Notes: a model not told the origin generated them from the letters alone. Counted from the stretch's first letter, positions 18,280 to 29,737 are shown. The stretch: 64,000 nucleotides of DNA from Xanthomonas sp. Leaf131 (GCF_001423495.1 NZ_LMOG01000018.1:564125-628124), one strand, 5' to 3'. Translations and numbers: made by a program.

Positions 18280-18417
18280 AATCGGGAATGGGGAATCGGG
18301 AATGGTGAAAAGCCAAATCGATTCCCTACTCCTCCCACTATTCTGCCGGTGGATGTCGAGGGTGAACTCAGGCGAATCCGCACTAGCGATTCCCGATTCC
18401 CCACTCCCCATTCCCGG
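18280..18417. repeat. Paired inverted GGGAATC-type heptamer arrays (fadB-fadA spacer)
   Basis: The left arm at 18280-18306 is tandem GGGAATC/GGGAATG units. The right arm at 18388-18417 has GATTCCC, CATTCCC-type units in opposite orientation. About 80 bases separate the arms, so the region can form a long stem. The element begins right after the fadB stop and ends about 18 bases before the fadA ATG. Related pairs occur near 45.9, 48.9 and 53.2 kb. Confidence 0.85.
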
Positions 18418-18434
18418 CTTTCGGAGAAAGCCAC

Positions 18435-19640
18435 ATGAGCAAGCAGATTCAAGAAGCCTACATCGTCGCCGCCACCCGCACCCCGGTCGGCAAGGCGCCC
18501 AAGGGCGTGTTCCGCAATACCCGTCCTGACGACATGCTGGCGCACGTGTTGCGTGCAGTGGTGGCGCAGGCACCGGGCATCGATCTGTCGCGGATCGACG
18601 ATGCCATCATCGGCTGCGCCATGCCCGAGGGCGAGCAAGGCATGAACGTGGCGCGCATCGGCGTGCTGCTGGCCGGCCTGCCCAATACCGTGGCCGGTCA
18701 GACCATCAATCGCTTCTGTTCGTCCGGCATCCAGGCCGTGGCGATGGCGGCCGACCAGATTCGTCTGGGCAACGCCGACCTGATGCTGGCCGGCGGTACC
18801 GAGTCGATGTCGATGGTGCCGATGATGGGCAACAAGGTCGCCATGTCGCCGAACGTGTTCGCCGACGACCATGTCGCCATTGCCTACGGCATGGGCATCA
18901 CCGCCGAGAAGGTGGCCGAGGAATGGAAGGTCTCGCGCGAGGATCAGGATGCGTTTGCGCTGGCCTCGCATCAGAAAGCCATCGCGGCGATCGCCGCCGG
19001 CGAGTTCCGCGACGAGATCACCCCGTACGAAATCCTCTCGCATCAGCCCGACCTGCAAGGCAATGTCATCGCACTGCGCAAGCGGCTGGTCGACACCGAC
19101 GAAGGCCCGCGCCCGGACAGCTCGCTCGAGGGCCTGGCCAAACTGCGTCCGGTGTTCCGCAACGGCCAGTTCGGCGGCAGCGTCACCGCCGGCAATTCCT
19201 CGCAGATGAGCGACGGCGCTGGTGCGGTGCTGCTGGCCTCGGAGCAGGCGATCAAGGACTACGGCCTGACCCCGCTGGCCCGTTTCGTCAGCTTCTCGGT
19301 AGCCGGCGTGCGCCCGGAAGTGATGGGTATCGGCCCGATCGCGGCGATTCCCAAGGCGCTCAAGCAGGCCGGCTTGACCAAGGACCAGATCGACTGGATC
19401 GAGCTCAACGAAGCCTTCGCCGCGCAGGCATTGGCGGTGATCCGCGACAGCGACCTGGATCCGTCCAAGGTCAATCCGCTCGGTGGCGCCATTGCCCTCG
19501 GCCACCCGCTTGGCGCGACCGGCGCGATCCGTGCCGCCACCCTGGTGCACGGCCTGCGCCGTCGTCAGCAGAAATACGGCATGGTCACCATGTGCATCGG
19601 CACCGGCATGGGCGCGGCGGGCATTATCGAAGCGTTGTAA
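18435..19640 (+). CDS. fadA: Acetyl-CoA C-acyltransferase (3-ketoacyl-CoA thiolase)
   Basis: The 401-residue thiolase carries all three active-site blocks: INRFCSSGIQAVAMAA with the acyl-accepting Cys, ALGHPLGATGA with His, and MCIGTGMGAAGI with the second Cys near the end. It releases acetyl-CoA in the last step of beta-oxidation and pairs with the FadN-type enzyme upstream. The ribosome binding site GGAGAAAG precedes the ATG and lies just outside the heptamer repeat element. Confidence 0.96.
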   Translation: MSKQIQEAYIVAATRTPVGKAPKGVFRNTRPDDMLAHVLRAVVAQAPGIDLSRIDDAIIGCAMPEGEQGMNVARIGVLLAGLPNTVAGQTINRFCSSGIQAVAMAADQIRLGNADLMLAGGTESMSMVPMMGNKVAMSPNVFADDHVAIAYGMGITAEKVAEEWKVSREDQDAFALASHQKAIAAIAAGEFRDEITPYEILSHQPDLQGNVIALRKRLVDTDEGPRPDSSLEGLAKLRPVFRNGQFGGSVTAGNSSQMSDGAGAVLLASEQAIKDYGLTPLARFVSFSVAGVRPEVMGIGPIAAIPKALKQAGLTKDQIDWIELNEAFAAQALAVIRDSDLDPSKVNPLGGAIALGHPLGATGAIRAATLVHGLRRRQQKYGMVTMCIGTGMGAAGIIEAL

Positions 19641-19737
19641 GCCGCTGCCTGGCGCGCGATCGGGGTGCTGTCACGATCGCGCACGACATCGCAATGTAGT
19701 GATCGAGAGGGTGTGCGAAAGCACGCCCTTTCTACCT

Positions 19738-20139
19738 TCAGCGCGCTACCAACCATTGACCGGTACGCGCACCCAAAAACACCAACGCCAGTCCGGCGAC
19801 CAGCGTGATTGCCAGATACACGCCGATCATCGCGGAGCGATCGGTGCGCGCAAACACCAGGCACTCCATCATCAGCGACGAGAATGTGGTCAGCCCGCCG
19901 ATCACGCCGACGATCAGCAAGGCCCGCAAAGGCCAGCTCGACGGCCCGCGCGCATCCAGCCACACCAGCAACACACCGGCGACGAACGAGCCGAGCAGAT
20001 TCACCGTCAGCGTGCCCCAGGGAAAGCCGCTGCCGAAGCGCTGCAGCAATGACGCGCCAATGGCAAAACGCAGGCCCGACCCGAGCGCACCGCCGGTCAT
20101 CGCCAACAACAATTGCTGCCACCACACCGGTGCGTTCAT
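19738..20139 (-). CDS. crcB: Fluoride channel CrcB/Fluc
   Basis: The 133-residue protein has four membrane helices and the family motifs [25 protein letters not shown] and [15 protein letters not shown] (Gly-rich loop with central TTFS Na+/F- site). Dual-topology dimers export fluoride. The start [12 protein letters not shown] is chosen; upstream in-frame codons give an unlikely basic extension. I saw no convincing fluoride riboswitch upstream. Confidence 0.92.
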   Translation of the reverse strand: MNAPVWWQQLLLAMTGGALGSGLRFAIGASLLQRFGSGFPWGTLTVNLLGSFVAGVLLVWLDARGPSSWPLRALLIVGVIGGLTTFSSLMMECLVFARTDRSAMIGVYLAITLVAGLALVFLGARTGQWLVAR

Positions 20140-20440
20140 GCGCGCGTTCCGCATTGGATTGGCTGCGTCTGCAAGTGCGTGTCGTGCATTGTCATTCCTG
20201 AAAGCTGCGAACAAACGTGGCGAACTCGCGTCAGGTCATCGAACGGCGCGCTCAAGCGGGATTGTACGAGGGGTGACGCCGTACCGCGTATCGGCCGCGT
20301 CCGCCCAGTCGCCGCGTGTTCGTTTTCTCACTCGCTTCCAGTCGAGAAACACTCGCTGGGCACAGAACACCGCGCCGGCCAGGTTGGCAGACACATCCCT
20401 TGACTGCAGACGGCGTGCAGCCATCTAGCGTTGGCACCGC

Positions 20441-21814
20441 TTATCCCGCCGGCTTGCGGGCCTTCTCAGCCCTGGCCTGTTCGCGCGCGGCGCGCAAACG
20501 GTCGAGCTTTTCCTTGAGCTTGATCTCCAGCCCACGCGGCACCGGGTTGTAGTAGACCCGCTCGCCCATCGCATCCGGAAAGCCGGTCTGGTCCAGCGCG
20601 ATCCCGCCCTCGGCATCGTGGTCGTATTGGTAGTCCTGCCCGTAACCGAGCGTCTTCATCAGCTTGGTCGGTGCGTTGCGCAGATGCAGCGGCACTTCTT
20701 GCGTACCGGTGGCGCGCACTTCGGCCTTGGCCTGATTGAAGGCCGCGTAGCCGGCATTGGACTTGGCGGTGCTGGCCAGATACAGCACCAATTGCGCGAA
20801 CGCCAGCTCGCCTTCCGGGCTGCCCAGTCGCTCGTAGATGTCCCAGGCTTCCAGCGCCATGCTCTGCGCGCGCGGATCGGCCAGGCCGATATCCTCGATC
20901 GCCATGCGGGTCAGCCGCCGCGCCAGATACGCCGGGTCGCAACCGCCGTCGAGCATGCGCGTCAACCAGTACAGCGCCGCATCGGGATTGGAACTACGCA
21001 CCGATTTGTGCAGCGCCGAAATCTGGTCGTAAAACTGCTCGCCGTTCTTGTCGAACCGTCGCGTGCGGTCGGCCAGCACCTGCAGCAGCGTTTTCGGAGT
21101 GATCTCGCCACCCTCGCCCGTCGCCAGCTCTGCCGCGATCTCCAGCAGCGTCAATGCACGGCGTACATCGCCGTCGGCGGCGCTGGCGATTTCCAGCAGC
21201 GACGCCTCGGTGACCTTGATCGTCTCCTGCCCCAGACCGCGCTCTGAATCCTGCAAGGCCCGCTGCAAGGCCTCGACGATATCCTGCGGCGAGACGCCTT
21301 CCAGCACATGCACCCGGCAACGCGACAGCAACGCCGAGTTCAATTCGAACGACGGATTTTCGGTAGTCGCACCGACGAACAAGATGGTGCCGCGCTCAAT
21401 ATGCGGCAGGAATGCATCCTGCTGCGCCTTGTTGAATCGATGCACCTCATCGACAAACAACACCGTGCGGCGCCCGCTGGCGAAACGCTGCGCAGCCTCG
21501 GCCAGCACCTGGCGTACCTCCGGCAAGCCCGAGAGCACCGCCGAGATCGCCTTGAACTCGGCATCGGCGTAATGCGCCAGCAGCAGCGCCAGGGTGGTCT
21601 TGCCGCAGCCAGGCGGGCCCCACAGGATCATCGAATGCACGCGGCCGGATTCCACCGCGCGCCGCAATGCGCTATCGGGTGCCAGCAGACGTTTCTGCCC
21701 GACCATCTCGTCGAGGGTGCGCGGGCGCATGCGCTCGGCCAGCGGGCGCAGGTGCTCGCCGTCTACACTGAGCAGATCGGCTTCGGGAGCGATGGGGAGC
21801 TTGGTTCGTGCCAC
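20441..21814 (-). CDS. rarA: Replication-associated recombination protein A (RarA/MgsA), AAA+ ATPase
   Basis: The 457-residue protein has ERMRPRTLDEMVGQKRLL, Walker A ILWGPPGCGKTTLALLL near residue 63, Walker B TVLFVDEVHRFNK, sensor 1 GATTENPSFELN, and the C-terminal tetramerisation part (DGGCDPAYLARRLTRMAIED, YLASTAKSNAGYAA). RarA acts at stalled replication forks. The start is a GTG; no better ATG fits the conserved N-terminus. It follows lolA on the same strand, as in the E. coli ftsK-lolA-rarA order. Confidence 0.95.
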   Translation of the reverse strand: MARTKLPIAPEADLLSVDGEHLRPLAERMRPRTLDEMVGQKRLLAPDSALRRAVESGRVHSMILWGPPGCGKTTLALLLAHYADAEFKAISAVLSGLPEVRQVLAEAAQRFASGRRTVLFVDEVHRFNKAQQDAFLPHIERGTILFVGATTENPSFELNSALLSRCRVHVLEGVSPQDIVEALQRALQDSERGLGQETIKVTEASLLEIASAADGDVRRALTLLEIAAELATGEGGEITPKTLLQVLADRTRRFDKNGEQFYDQISALHKSVRSSNPDAALYWLTRMLDGGCDPAYLARRLTRMAIEDIGLADPRAQSMALEAWDIYERLGSPEGELAFAQLVLYLASTAKSNAGYAAFNQAKAEVRATGTQEVPLHLRNAPTKLMKTLGYGQDYQYDHDAEGGIALDQTGFPDAMGERVYYNPVPRGLEIKLKEKLDRLRAAREQARAEKARKPAG

Positions 21815-21836
21815 GCGTCATTGTATCGCGTAAGCA

Positions 21837-21862
21837 AACGGCCTTCTGCGAAGAAGGCCGTT
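21837..21862 (-). terminator. Strong hairpin between lolA and rarA
   Basis: An 11-bp perfect stem AACGGCCTTCT/AGAAGGCCGTT encloses four bases. On the minus strand it is followed by a short U-rich run (UUUGCUU), so it is a weak-to-moderate terminator or an mRNA-processing hairpin between lolA and rarA. Confidence 0.6.
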
Positions 21863-21889
21863 GTCAGTGCGGATGCCTCGAGCGAGGGC

Positions 21890-22519
21890 TTACTGCGCGT
21901 CGCCAACCACGTCCACGCCCTTGCCTGGCGTATAGCGAAAGGTGTCCGCGGCGAATGCCGGATTGCGCTTCCAGCCGCTGAAGCTGATTGCGGTGCGTTG
22001 ACCCACCGCATCGACCACTTCCATCTTGGTCAGGCCGTCCTTGCCGAAACCGAGCGAGGCCATCTGGAAGCTGGCTTCGGTGTCGACCTTCGGCGTCAGC
22101 GACAACCACTGCAGGCCATCACGTGGCGCGGCTTCTTCGCTGACGTCGTATTGCTTGTCCAGGCGTGCCGGATCTATCAAGGCGACCAAGGGGCTGTTCT
22201 GCTCTTCGCTGCCCTGCGCGCGCACGGTGACCTGCTCCAGATCGGGGTCGAACACCCACACCTTCTTGCCGTCGGCCACGATCAATTGTTTGTAAGGCTT
22301 GGCGTATTCCCAACGGAACTGGCGCGGCGCCGACAATGCCACCCGCCCAATCGAGCTTTCCTTGACCCGGCCATTGACATCGGAGACCTGCTGGCTGAAC
22401 TGCCCGTCCAGCCCTTTGAGGCCACGCGTGAACGTATCCAGTTCCTGACGTGCACCGGCAAACGCGGTGCCGGCGAACAGAGCGCTGGCGAGGACGGCAT
22501 AACGGAGCTGGCGATGCAT
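21890..22519 (-). CDS. lolA: Outer-membrane lipoprotein carrier protein LolA
   Basis: The 209-residue product has a Sec signal peptide (LRYAVLASALFAGTAFAGA) and the LolA fold landmarks GLKGLDGQFSQQVSD, PRQFRWEYAKPYKQLIVADG and VWVFDPDLEQVTV. LolA ferries lipoproteins across the periplasm from LolCDE to LolB. The Met starting MHRQLRYAVL gives the best signal peptide; in-frame Mets 7 and 14 codons earlier are possible. The locus order ftsK-(DUF3857)-lolA-rarA is conserved. Confidence 0.93.
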   Translation of the reverse strand: MHRQLRYAVLASALFAGTAFAGARQELDTFTRGLKGLDGQFSQQVSDVNGRVKESSIGRVALSAPRQFRWEYAKPYKQLIVADGKKVWVFDPDLEQVTVRAQGSEEQNSPLVALIDPARLDKQYDVSEEAAPRDGLQWLSLTPKVDTEASFQMASLGFGKDGLTKMEVVDAVGQRTAISFSGWKRNPAFAADTFRYTPGKGVDVVGDAQ

Positions 22520-22625
22520 CGCGGTCTTCCAATAGGGCATGCGTGGATTCTGATGCTTCATAGATGAATGGGCGAGCGTTATCGCACGCCGCGTTCAGAT
22601 CGCAGCAGCGACGAATCAATCCCGC

Positions 22626-24551
22626 TCACTGCGCCGTCTGCACCTTGGACAGATCGCCATAGACGATCTGCCCGCGAAAGCCGCGCCGTACCTGCTGGTA
22701 GAGCTCGCGGAATGCGCGGTAATCCTGCGGCTGACACAGCGCCTGCGGCCCACGCACTGCGGCACGCTGCAACCGATGCACCGCAGTCACCGTCTGCCCC
22801 TGGCGCGTCCAATCCACCGCATATTCGCCGGCAGCGTTGCGAAAGGTGCTGCTGCGCGGGATGGCGATGATCGGCACGGTCGCGGGGAAGCTCACCACAT
22901 ACGTTTCTTCGCGCACGCTGTCGTTGCAGTAGAACGGGGTCAGATTGTCTTCGGCCGAGGTGGTCGTATAGATGCCACGGGTCGATTCGGCACCGGGCAT
23001 GTCGGGCAAGGTCATGCCGCCGACCACCGAGAAATCCACCGCATCGTTGGCCTGGAACGTGTAGCGGTAATTGAACGGCGCATCCAGATCCAGCGGGTCG
23101 CCCTGAATCAGCAGATCGCCGGTGCCATCGAAGCCGGACTGCGCAATGATCGATTCCTCGATGCGATTGCGGTTCTGCGCATTGAGCTGCACGAACATCG
23201 CGCGCAGGCCCACCTCGCCGGTCTGCCCGCTATCCAACGTGGTCATGCCTTGCAGCCCGCCCTGCGGAGTGAAGCGATATTCGGTGCGCGCGACGTAGCG
23301 GTTGACCTTGCGATCGTTCGGCGGCGTCTGCGTGAGCTTGCCATCGCGCGTATGCACCACCGGCGCGCCGAGATCGCTGGCCGGCAACTGGCCGAAGCGT
23401 GCGTACGGGTTGGTGGAATCCACATACAGATCGAACGCCGGGATATAGGTGATGGCGTGATTGAAGCGGCCGAGCACCGGGATCGGTGGCAGCGTCGGCC
23501 CGCCTTCGGCGCCGATCAGCACCGGTGTACTGGCGATGCCCTTTGCCGCCAGCAGCGCTTCCAGAATCACGGTGTGATCCTTGCAGTCGCCATAGTGGTT
23601 GGCCAGGATGCTGTCGGCGCTATTGGGCTCCAGCCCGCCGTTGCCCAGATACACCGCCACGTAGCGGATATTGCGCGCCACCCAGGCGTACAACGCCGCC
23701 GCCTGCGCACGCTGGTCGCCGATTCCCTTGGTCACTTCGTCGGCTAACGACTGGATCGCCGGCGTCACCGCCGCAGCGCGGCCGCCCTTGACGTGATAGG
23801 CCAGACCCATCTGCGACCAGCTGTCGAAGGTGCTGGCCATCAAGGTCGGGCTGAATTCCCAGGTTGCCGCGCTCCAGTTCTGGTTCTTCATCGGCGTGGC
23901 ACGCTGGTAGCGCCATTCCCAGCGCGCCTGGTCGCCGCGCACCACCGGCTTGGTGCTGCCCTGCAGCCCGCGTGCGGACAGATGCATTGGCAACGCTTTC
24001 GGCGCCACCAGCGTGACCACCGCATCGTCGTATTGCGCGAACACGCTGAAGGTCTCCCACAGGCTGAAGTAACCAGGGAAATACGGGGTGTTCTGCGCAC
24101 GCCGCACGCGATAGACGATGCGCGCGCCCGGCGCCAGGTTGGGGAACACCACCACCTTGACCTTGCGGTCGGCGTACATCGCCGCCGATGCACTGGAATA
24201 GCTTTCCTGGGTGTAGATCTTGTCGGCCGCCACGTCCTGGCGCAGCCCTTCGGCGGTGACGGTGTAGGCCTGGAGCACCTCCAGGGTTTCCATCTTCTCG
24301 CTATAGCTCAGCCGCACCTGGCTGAACTGCTCCACCGCCGATTTGGTCTTGAGCAGGATCTCGTATTCGTCGGTTTCCACGCTACTGGCGTCGGCACGCA
24401 CTTCGTAGTCGGCGCGGTAGCGCACGAAACTGTAGTTGGTGTCGGCCTGCGTACGTGCCGCAGCAGCGGCAGGCGCGGTCTGCTGCTGGGCCTGGGCCAG
24501 CAACGGAAAGCAGGTCGGCAACACGAGCAACAGCAGAAGACGATGCAGCAT
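22626..24551 (-). CDS. Exported DUF3857 / transglutaminase-like protein
   Basis: The 641-residue protein begins with a signal peptide (MLHRLLLLLVLPTCFPLLAQ). Residues about 60-230 resemble DUF3857 (YEILLKTKSAVEQFSQVRL). A transglutaminase-like core follows, with YGDCKDHTVILEALL (Cys), RFNHAITYI (His) and YVDSTN (Asp), so the catalytic triad is intact. The rest is a beta-rich domain. Such proteins are periplasmic and mostly uncharacterised; a cross-linking or protease-like role is inferred. It is inserted between ftsK and lolA, on the same strand. Confidence 0.85.
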   Translation of the reverse strand: MLHRLLLLLVLPTCFPLLAQAQQQTAPAAAAARTQADTNYSFVRYRADYEVRADASSVETDEYEILLKTKSAVEQFSQVRLSYSEKMETLEVLQAYTVTAEGLRQDVAADKIYTQESYSSASAAMYADRKVKVVVFPNLAPGARIVYRVRRAQNTPYFPGYFSLWETFSVFAQYDDAVVTLVAPKALPMHLSARGLQGSTKPVVRGDQARWEWRYQRATPMKNQNWSAATWEFSPTLMASTFDSWSQMGLAYHVKGGRAAAVTPAIQSLADEVTKGIGDQRAQAAALYAWVARNIRYVAVYLGNGGLEPNSADSILANHYGDCKDHTVILEALLAAKGIASTPVLIGAEGGPTLPPIPVLGRFNHAITYIPAFDLYVDSTNPYARFGQLPASDLGAPVVHTRDGKLTQTPPNDRKVNRYVARTEYRFTPQGGLQGMTTLDSGQTGEVGLRAMFVQLNAQNRNRIEESIIAQSGFDGTGDLLIQGDPLDLDAPFNYRYTFQANDAVDFSVVGGMTLPDMPGAESTRGIYTTTSAEDNLTPFYCNDSVREETYVVSFPATVPIIAIPRSSTFRNAAGEYAVDWTRQGQTVTAVHRLQRAAVRGPQALCQPQDYRAFRELYQQVRRGFRGQIVYGDLSKVQTAQ

Positions 24552-24755
24552 GGGTCTCGATCGCAGCGAGCCGAAGCGGCCCTTGCACAACAGGGTAGCC
24601 GGTGTGACCGGCAATGGCAGGTGCATAGGTCCAACAACACCGACTTCATGCACAGCTGATCGGCACATAACGTGGTACGTCGCCGCCAGGTCGGCACCCG
24701 CCACACCTGCCCTCAATCCGCAGCCAGCACGTGCCGCTGCCGCATCGCCTCGCGC

Positions 24756-27113
24756 TTACTTGGGCGGCGGCGGTGCCAGCACGGTGCGGTCGCCGTTGTG
24801 CTCTGGCTGGCTGACCACGCCGGCCGCTTCCATCGCTTCGATCAGGCGCGCGGCGCGGTTGTAGCCGATCTTCAAGCGCCGCTGCACGCCGGAGATCGAG
24901 GCGCGCCGGGTTTCAGTGACGATGCGCAAGGCCTCGTCGTACAACGGGTCGGACTCGTCGCCGCCGCCTCCGCTGCTTTCCGGCAGACCGGTTGCGCCGA
25001 CCACGGTGCCGTCGCCCATGGTCTGCACTTCGTCCAGCACGCCTTCGACGTACGACACCGGCCCGCTGGCCTTGAGGTGCTCGACCACCCGATGCACTTC
25101 CTCGTCGCTGACGAAGGCGCCGTGCACGCGGTCCGGCAGCGCCGTGCCCGGCGGCAGATACAGCATGTCGCCGTTGCCCAGCAATGCTTCGGCGCCGGAC
25201 TGATCCAGGATGGTGCGCGAGTCGATCTTGGAGCTGACCTGGAACGCCACGCGGGTCGGAATATTGGCCTTGATCAAGCCGGTGATCACGTCCACCGACG
25301 GCCGCTGCGTCGCCAGAATCAGATGGATGCCGGCCGCACGCGCCTTTTGTGCCAAGCGCGCGATCAGCTCTTCGACCTTCTTGCCGACGATCATCATCAT
25401 GTCGGCGAATTCGTCGATGAAGATCACGATGAACGGTAGCGATTCCAGCGGCCGCGGCGCCTCGCCCAGTTCGGGATTCGGCTTGAACAGCGGGTCCATC
25501 ATCGGCTGGCCGGCGTCGATGGCATCCTTGATCTTCTTGTTGAAGCCGGCCAGGTTGCGCACGCCCACCGCGCTCATCAGCTTGTAGCGGCGCTCCATCT
25601 CGGCCACGCACCAGCGCAGGCCGTTGGCGGCCTCCTTCATGTCGGTGACCACCGGCGCCAGCAGATGCGGAATGCCCTGATAGACGCTCAGTTCGAGCAT
25701 CTTCGGGTCGATCATCAGCATCCGCAGCTCCTTGTGCGAGGCCTTGAACAGCAGGCTCAGCACCATCGCATTGACCGCCACCGACTTGCCCGAACCGGTG
25801 GTACCGGCCACCAGCAAATGCGGCATGCGCGCCAGATCGGCCACGGTCGGGCGCCCGGCAATGTCCTTGCCGAGAGCCAACGTCAGCGGGCTGGCCGACT
25901 TGTCGTATTCCTTGGAGCGCAGCAGCTCGGACAGGAAGATCATCTCGCGGGTGACGTTGGGGATCTCCAGACCCACCACCGACTTACCCGGGATCACGTC
26001 GACCACGCGCACCGACTTGACCGACAGCCCGCGCGCGATGTCCTTGTCCAGCGAACTGATCTGGCTGACCTTGATGCCCGGCGCCGGCTCGATCTCGAAG
26101 CGGGTAATCACCGGACCCGGATAGGCCCCGACCACCTGCGCTTCGATGCGGAAATCCTTGAGCTTGAATTCGATCTGCCGCGACAAGGTTTCCAGCGTCT
26201 CTTCCGAATAGCCCTTGGCCTGCGGCTTGGGGTCGTCCAGCAGGGCCAGCGGCGGCAGGTCGGAGCCGTCGGTGCTCACGCCCTGGAACATCGGAATCTG
26301 CGTATCGCGCTTGGCGCGCTCGCTCTTTTCCACCACCGGTGCCGGCGGCGGCTCGATCTTGACCGGCTCGCGCTTGGCCTGCTTGACCGCATCGACCTTG
26401 CGCACTTCCTCGCGCTCTTCGCGCATCACGCGGGTCTGCTGCCACTCGGTGGCCTGATGGGTCTTGCGCTGCATCAGCGGCCCCAACGCCAGCACCGCCT
26501 TGCCGATGCGCTCCATCAGCGCAAACCACGACAACCCCGTGGCCAGCGTGATCGACACCAGCAACAACACCATCACAAACAGGTTCGCACCCAACGCACC
26601 GAACCCGGCGCTCAGCGAATTGCTGACCAACCGCCCCAGGATGCCGCCGGCCCCGGCCACATCGCCGGTGAACAGGCGCAGGTGCAGGAAGCCGGTCGAA
26701 GAAATCAGGAAGCCCACCATGCCGACCAAGCGCAGCGCCGGCCCCAGATCGGCCTCGGCCTGCCCTTCCTTGTCCATGCCGAACAAGGCGATCCAGGCCA
26801 CCGCGCCCAGCACCACCGGCAGCAGAAAGGCCACATAACCGAACAGCTGCAGCAGCACGTCGGCCGTCCAGGCACCCACCCGGCCGCCCATGTTGTGCAC
26901 CGGCGCGACCACGCTGCCGGTCTGCGACCAGCCCGGATCGGCCGCCGAGTAGGTGAACAGGCTGGCCAGCAGATACAGCAGCAACGGCGCCACCGCGATC
27001 AATGCCAGATCGCGCCAGAGCTTTTGCCGACGCGGATTGTCCGCCACCGCTGTCTTGCGCGAGGACGTTTTGCCCTCTGCGGGCTTGCTGCGTTCGGGAA
27101 CCTGCTTTGCCAC
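24756..27113 (-). CDS. ftsK: DNA translocase FtsK
   Basis: The 785-residue protein has four N-terminal membrane helices between about residues 35 and 200, a short linker, and a motor domain with Walker [21 protein letters not shown] and Walker [16 protein letters not shown]. The C-terminal gamma winged-helix ([20 protein letters not shown]) reads KOPS sites. FtsK clears and aligns chromosome termini at the septum and activates XerCD. The linker is far shorter than in the E. coli 1329-residue protein, as in many genera. Confidence 0.97.
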   Translation of the reverse strand: MAKQVPERSKPAEGKTSSRKTAVADNPRRQKLWRDLALIAVAPLLLYLLASLFTYSAADPGWSQTGSVVAPVHNMGGRVGAWTADVLLQLFGYVAFLLPVVLGAVAWIALFGMDKEGQAEADLGPALRLVGMVGFLISSTGFLHLRLFTGDVAGAGGILGRLVSNSLSAGFGALGANLFVMVLLLVSITLATGLSWFALMERIGKAVLALGPLMQRKTHQATEWQQTRVMREEREEVRKVDAVKQAKREPVKIEPPPAPVVEKSERAKRDTQIPMFQGVSTDGSDLPPLALLDDPKPQAKGYSEETLETLSRQIEFKLKDFRIEAQVVGAYPGPVITRFEIEPAPGIKVSQISSLDKDIARGLSVKSVRVVDVIPGKSVVGLEIPNVTREMIFLSELLRSKEYDKSASPLTLALGKDIAGRPTVADLARMPHLLVAGTTGSGKSVAVNAMVLSLLFKASHKELRMLMIDPKMLELSVYQGIPHLLAPVVTDMKEAANGLRWCVAEMERRYKLMSAVGVRNLAGFNKKIKDAIDAGQPMMDPLFKPNPELGEAPRPLESLPFIVIFIDEFADMMMIVGKKVEELIARLAQKARAAGIHLILATQRPSVDVITGLIKANIPTRVAFQVSSKIDSRTILDQSGAEALLGNGDMLYLPPGTALPDRVHGAFVSDEEVHRVVEHLKASGPVSYVEGVLDEVQTMGDGTVVGATGLPESSGGGGDESDPLYDEALRIVTETRRASISGVQRRLKIGYNRAARLIEAMEAAGVVSQPEHNGDRTVLAPPPPK

Positions 27114-27222
27114 CTGTAGCCAGACCTTAGAAAAATGCTGTTAGTGATTGATAATAAACGACTGACGCCACAGTTTCAGCTGTTGAACATCCACTGCCCG
27201 CCGTGGCGCTCGGCGGTCAACG

Positions 27223-27244
27223 AAAAACGCCGCACAAGGCGGCG
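27223..27244 (-). terminator. Intrinsic-terminator-like hairpin in the ftsK leader
   Basis: On the minus strand CGCCGC-CUUGU-GCGGCG is followed by five U residues. It ends about 110 bases before the ftsK ATG and reads in the ftsK direction. Immediately upstream is a 15-codon open frame (27249-27296). No full gene upstream needs a terminator, so attenuation or a short RNA is possible. Confidence 0.7.
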
Positions 27245-27248
27245 TCGA

Positions 27249-27296
27249 TTACGCGTACTGGGCGGACCATGCCATCTGCGGTTCATGCAGTTCCAT
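27249..27296 (-). CDS. Possible 15-residue leader peptide upstream of the ftsK leader hairpin
   Basis: The frame encodes MELHEPQMAWSAQYA and is preceded by AAGGCGG four bases before the ATG, a good ribosome binding site. Its stop lies 5 bases before the terminator-like hairpin. This arrangement resembles a translated leader, but the peptide has no run of a single amino acid. A chance frame cannot be excluded. Confidence 0.3.
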   Translation of the reverse strand: MELHEPQMAWSAQYA

Positions 27297-27309
27297 CGCG
27301 CCGCCTTGA

Positions 27310-28365
<1,056 letters not shown>

Positions 28366-28425
28366 GGTGGCCGCTGACCGCCGGCCGCGCCGCGCGGACA
28401 GCCTCATCACCAGCGAGCTGTGCGC

Positions 28426-29544
28426 ATGAGCGTTACCGCCCGCTGGTGCCGCCGACTGGACGAGCTTCCGGCCGGCACCTGGGATGCGCTGAACGACGGT
28501 ACCCATCCCTTCGTGTCGTATGCGTTCCTGCAAGGCCTCGAACGTGAGGGTTGCCTGCGCCCGGATTGGGGCTGGAACCCGCTGCACCTGACCCTGTGGG
28601 AGGGCGACACGCTGGTCGCCGCTGCGCCGGGCTATCTGAAAAACAATTCGCATGGCGAGTTCGTGTTCGACCACGCCTGGGCGCATGCGTATGCGCGTTA
28701 CGGGCAGGAGTACTTCCCCAAGTGGCTGTGCGGCGTGCCCTACTCGCCGGTGACCGGCCCACGCCTGCTTGGCGCCGCCAAGTGGCGCCCACACCTGCTC
28801 GCGGCGATGGGTGAATTGGTGGAACGCAGCGGGCTGTCGTCGGCGCATGTGAACTTCTACCCGGCGGACGAAGACGCCGCATTCGATGCCGACTGGCTGG
28901 AGCGCAACGATCTGCAATACCACTGGCATAACGCCAGCGGCTGGAGCGATTTCGAAAGCTTCCTGGCGGCAATGGACCACAAGCGGCGCAAGAACATCCG
29001 CCAGGAGCGCGCCAAGGTGCAACGCGCCGGCGTGCAGTTGCGCGTGGTCCACGGCGACGAGGCCAGCGACGCCGATTTGGACGCGATGTATGGCTTCTAT
29101 CTCAAGACCTTCAACGAATACGGCAATTCGCCCGCCTTGACGCCGGAATTCCTGCGTCATCTCGCGCAGCATCTGCCGCGCGAGCTTGTGATGTTCCTCG
29201 CCGATCTGGACGGGCAACCAATCGCCGGCGCGCTGTGCCTACGCGGCCAAGACACCCTGTATGGCCGCTACTGGGGCGGCGAAGCGCTGCCAGGGCTGCA
29301 TTTCGAAACCTGCTACTACCAGGGTATCGAATACTGCCTGCGCGAAGGCCTGACCCGATTCGAGCCAGGCGCACAGGGCCAACACAAGATCGCGCGTGGC
29401 TTTTTGCCGACGCTGGTACGCAGCCGCCACTGGATCGCCGACCCTGCCTTCCGCGAACCGCTGGCGCAATGGTGCGAGGATGAGCGCGAGGCTGTCGCCC
29501 AACATGCGCGTGAACTGTTCGAGCACAGCCCGTTTCGCGATTAA
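28426..29544 (+). CDS. FemAB/GNAT-like protein of the COG3146 'peptidogalycan biosynthesis' group
   Basis: The 372-residue cytoplasmic protein begins MSVTARWCRRLDELP and carries GTHPFVSYAFLQGLER, the DHKRRKNIRQERAKVQRAG segment, and a C-terminal acetyltransferase-like part (GALCLRGQDTLYGRYWG, then YYQGIEYCLREGLTRFEPGAQGQHK with the last run split here as two motifs). This is the pattern of COG3146 proteins, whose substrate is not established. It lies 60 bases after trxB and may be co-transcribed. A GTG two codons upstream is an alternative start. Confidence 0.78.
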   Translation: MSVTARWCRRLDELPAGTWDALNDGTHPFVSYAFLQGLEREGCLRPDWGWNPLHLTLWEGDTLVAAAPGYLKNNSHGEFVFDHAWAHAYARYGQEYFPKWLCGVPYSPVTGPRLLGAAKWRPHLLAAMGELVERSGLSSAHVNFYPADEDAAFDADWLERNDLQYHWHNASGWSDFESFLAAMDHKRRKNIRQERAKVQRAGVQLRVVHGDEASDADLDAMYGFYLKTFNEYGNSPALTPEFLRHLAQHLPRELVMFLADLDGQPIAGALCLRGQDTLYGRYWGGEALPGLHFETCYYQGIEYCLREGLTRFEPGAQGQHKIARGFLPTLVRSRHWIADPAFREPLAQWCEDEREAVAQHARELFEHSPFRD

Positions 29545-29737
29545 TGCCGCGCGATTGACCGGCACGCCTGACGCGTCGCGACGGACGCAGTCTTCATGCG
29601 TACTTGATGGCTGCGAGAGCGCACTGCGCTCTTCGGGCTGAGAGTCGCTGACAACACGCGACGATGTATTCAGGTGAGTGCAGCCGATTGACAGGCGCCC
29701 TCAGCGCGAACCGCAGGGCAGGCTCTAAACTCACCGC

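Noticed and set aside
20140-20440. Fluoride riboswitch upstream of crcB
   Set aside because: No match to the conserved fluoride riboswitch core was seen on the crcB strand; the region is plain spacer.
25665-27119. 484-codon plus-strand frame over ftsK
   Set aside because: It is antisense to a full FtsK and has the Gln/His/Arg-rich composition of a GC-rich shadow frame.
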